6,872 bases of DNA from Paracoccaceae bacterium (GTDB taxonomy: Bacteria > Pseudomonadota > Alphaproteobacteria > Rhodobacterales > Rhodobacteraceae). This document shows positions 6,521-6,872 of the stretch, one piece after another. Positions within the stretch are counted from its first letter, which is position 1; each line of letters opens with the position of its first letter. The notes under the pieces were generated by a model, which was not told the origin of the DNA, made no database searches, and saw only the letters and a list, made by a program, of their open reading frames with translations. The stretch spans positions 1-6,872 of the forward strand of contig JAFGVZ010000212.1 of assembly GCA_016937725.1 (NCBI GenBank), read 5' to 3'. The translations under genes were made by a program, and so were the position numbers.

Positions 6521-6579
6521 CCGCTGGGAAATCCTGAGCGTGCTTGATACTCAGCATCAGGATTTGCCTTGCCCGGCGG
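6521..6579 (+). promoter_or_regulatory. Long interrupted stem-loop in the purU 5' leader (candidate cis-regulatory RNA)
   Basis: The outer stem pairs CCGCTGGG (6521-6528) with CCCGGCGG (6572-6579), 8 pairs including one G-U. The inner stem pairs AAATCCTGA (6529-6537) with TCAGGATTT (6557-6565), 9 perfect pairs. The two stack directly on the 5' side and are separated by a 6-nt bulge GCCTTG on the 3' side; the apical loop is 19 nt. The structure ends at 6579, just before the A-rich ribosome binding site of purU. Seventeen pairs in a short leader is unlikely to be accidental, and the layout suits translational control, but I do not recognise a known riboswitch core in it. Confidence 0.6.
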
Positions 6580-6583
6580 AAAA

Positions 6584-6588
6584 AAGGA
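6584..6588 (+). promoter_or_regulatory. Ribosome binding site of purU
   Basis: AAGGA lies within an A-rich run (6580-6590), 6 bases before the ATG at 6595 and only 4 bases after the long leader stem. This closeness means folding of the stem could influence ribosome access. Confidence 0.8.
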
Positions 6589-6594
6589 AAACAT

Positions 6595-6872
6595 ATGCAC
6601 AGCTTTGCCCTGACCGTTGCCTGCGAAAGCGCGCGTGTGATCGTTGCCGCCATAGCCGGTTTTTTGGCCGAGCATGGGTGCAACATTACCGACAGCTCGC
6701 AATTCGATGACATGGAAACCGGGCGCTTTTTCATGCGCGTCAGCTTCGCCAGCGAAGAAGGGGCCACGCTGGACAGTCTGACGGCCGATTTTGCAGCGAT
6801 TGGCGCGCGCTTCGGAATGGATTTTGCCTTTCATGACGAGAAGGCGCGGATGAAAGTCATCATCATGGTGTC
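6595..6872 (+). CDS. purU: Formyltetrahydrofolate deformylase (3' partial)
   Basis: PurU hydrolyses 10-formyltetrahydrofolate to formate and tetrahydrofolate, balancing one-carbon units for purine synthesis and glycine/methionine metabolism. The visible 92 codons encode the N-terminal ACT regulatory domain: a beta strand (FALTVAC, 4-10), a helix (VIVAAIAGFLAEHG, 15-28), the family motif CNITDS-QFDD-ETG-FFMRVSF (29-51), and the linker ending KVIIMVS at the start of the formyltransferase-like catalytic domain. The catalytic residues lie beyond the window; full-length proteins are about 280-295 residues. ACT domains in this family respond to glycine and methionine in known members. The usual G of the C-xxx-RG-IVAAI segment is V15 here, a minor difference. 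The start is fixed by a good ribosome binding site and by alignment with the usual N-terminus. The gene is separated from the sugar operon by 156 bases and is functionally unrelated to it. Confidence 0.93.
   Translation, partial: MHSFALTVACESARVIVAAIAGFLAEHGCNITDSSQFDDMETGRFFMRVSFASEEGATLDSLTADFAAIGARFGMDFAFHDEKARMKVIIMV

Larger units (their letters stand above)
6439..6594 (+). other. Intergenic region between the sugar operon and purU
   Basis: These 156 bases contain no convincing protein-coding gene. They hold a weak AT-centred dyad close to the end of the regulator gene, a short hairpin, a long interrupted stem and the purU ribosome binding site. The purU promoter is expected here, but I could not identify a convincing -35/-10 pair. 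No stem-loop plus T-run terminator for the upstream operon was seen. Confidence 0.7.

Noticed and set aside
6521..6590. Long purU leader stem as an intrinsic terminator
   Set aside because: The stem is followed by an A-run on the + strand rather than a T-run, and on the - strand no T-run follows it either. A cis-regulatory leader structure fits better.
6484..6590. Assignment of the purU leader as a ZTP, THF, glycine or SAM riboswitch
   Set aside because: The gene context invites it, but I could not find the conserved core nucleotides I associate with these classes, so no class is assigned without a covariance-model search.
6504..6710. 68-codon + strand open frame from GTG at 6504
   Set aside because: It runs out of frame into purU, has no recognisable domain, and overlaps a clearly coding region with its own ribosome binding site.

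Overview
The window is GC-rich, gene-dense bacterial DNA. All genes are on the + strand, with short spacers or 4-bp ATGA overlaps. Codon use strongly favours G/C third positions. The transporter proteins and the PurU N-terminus resemble those of Rhodobacteraceae (Alphaproteobacteria: Rhodobacter, Roseobacter and relatives). That placement is from memory of the families, not from a search.

Bases 1-6438 hold one probable operon for import and catabolism of a sugar or amino sugar. In order it encodes: a periplasmic sugar-binding protein (5' end cut off by the window), two CUT1-type ABC permeases, a Gfo/Idh/MocA-family NAD(P)-dependent oxidoreductase, the MalK/UgpC-type ATPase, a MurQ-like SIS-domain sugar-phosphate etherase, and a GntR/HutC-family repressor with a UTRA sensor domain. 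The permease-2/oxidoreductase and etherase/regulator pairs overlap by 4 bp, and the other junctions after the first permease are 10-11 bp. The one larger gap lies between the binding protein and the first permease. It holds a perfect 11-bp stem-loop without a T-tract, the usual layout for making more binding protein than permease.

A plausible reading is that the solute is bound in the periplasm and imported by the ABC complex. It would then be oxidised by the Gfo/Idh/MocA enzyme and/or phosphorylated by a kinase not in this window, and cleaved by the MurQ-like enzyme. The GntR protein would sense a phosphorylated intermediate. A MurQ-type enzyme in an ABC operon, rather than beside a PTS MurNAc transporter, together with an oxidoreductase, is the most unusual aspect. 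The true substrate cannot be read from the sequence.

Bases 6439-6594 are an intergenic region rich in potential RNA structure. It contains a possible weak dyad, a small hairpin, a long 17-bp interrupted stem ending just before a strong ribosome binding site, and a possible 15-codon upstream ORF. The region leads into purU (formyltetrahydrofolate deformylase), which is cut off at base 6872. purU is functionally unrelated to the sugar operon and probably has its own promoter. No rRNA, tRNA, CRISPR array, insertion sequence or broken gene was seen.
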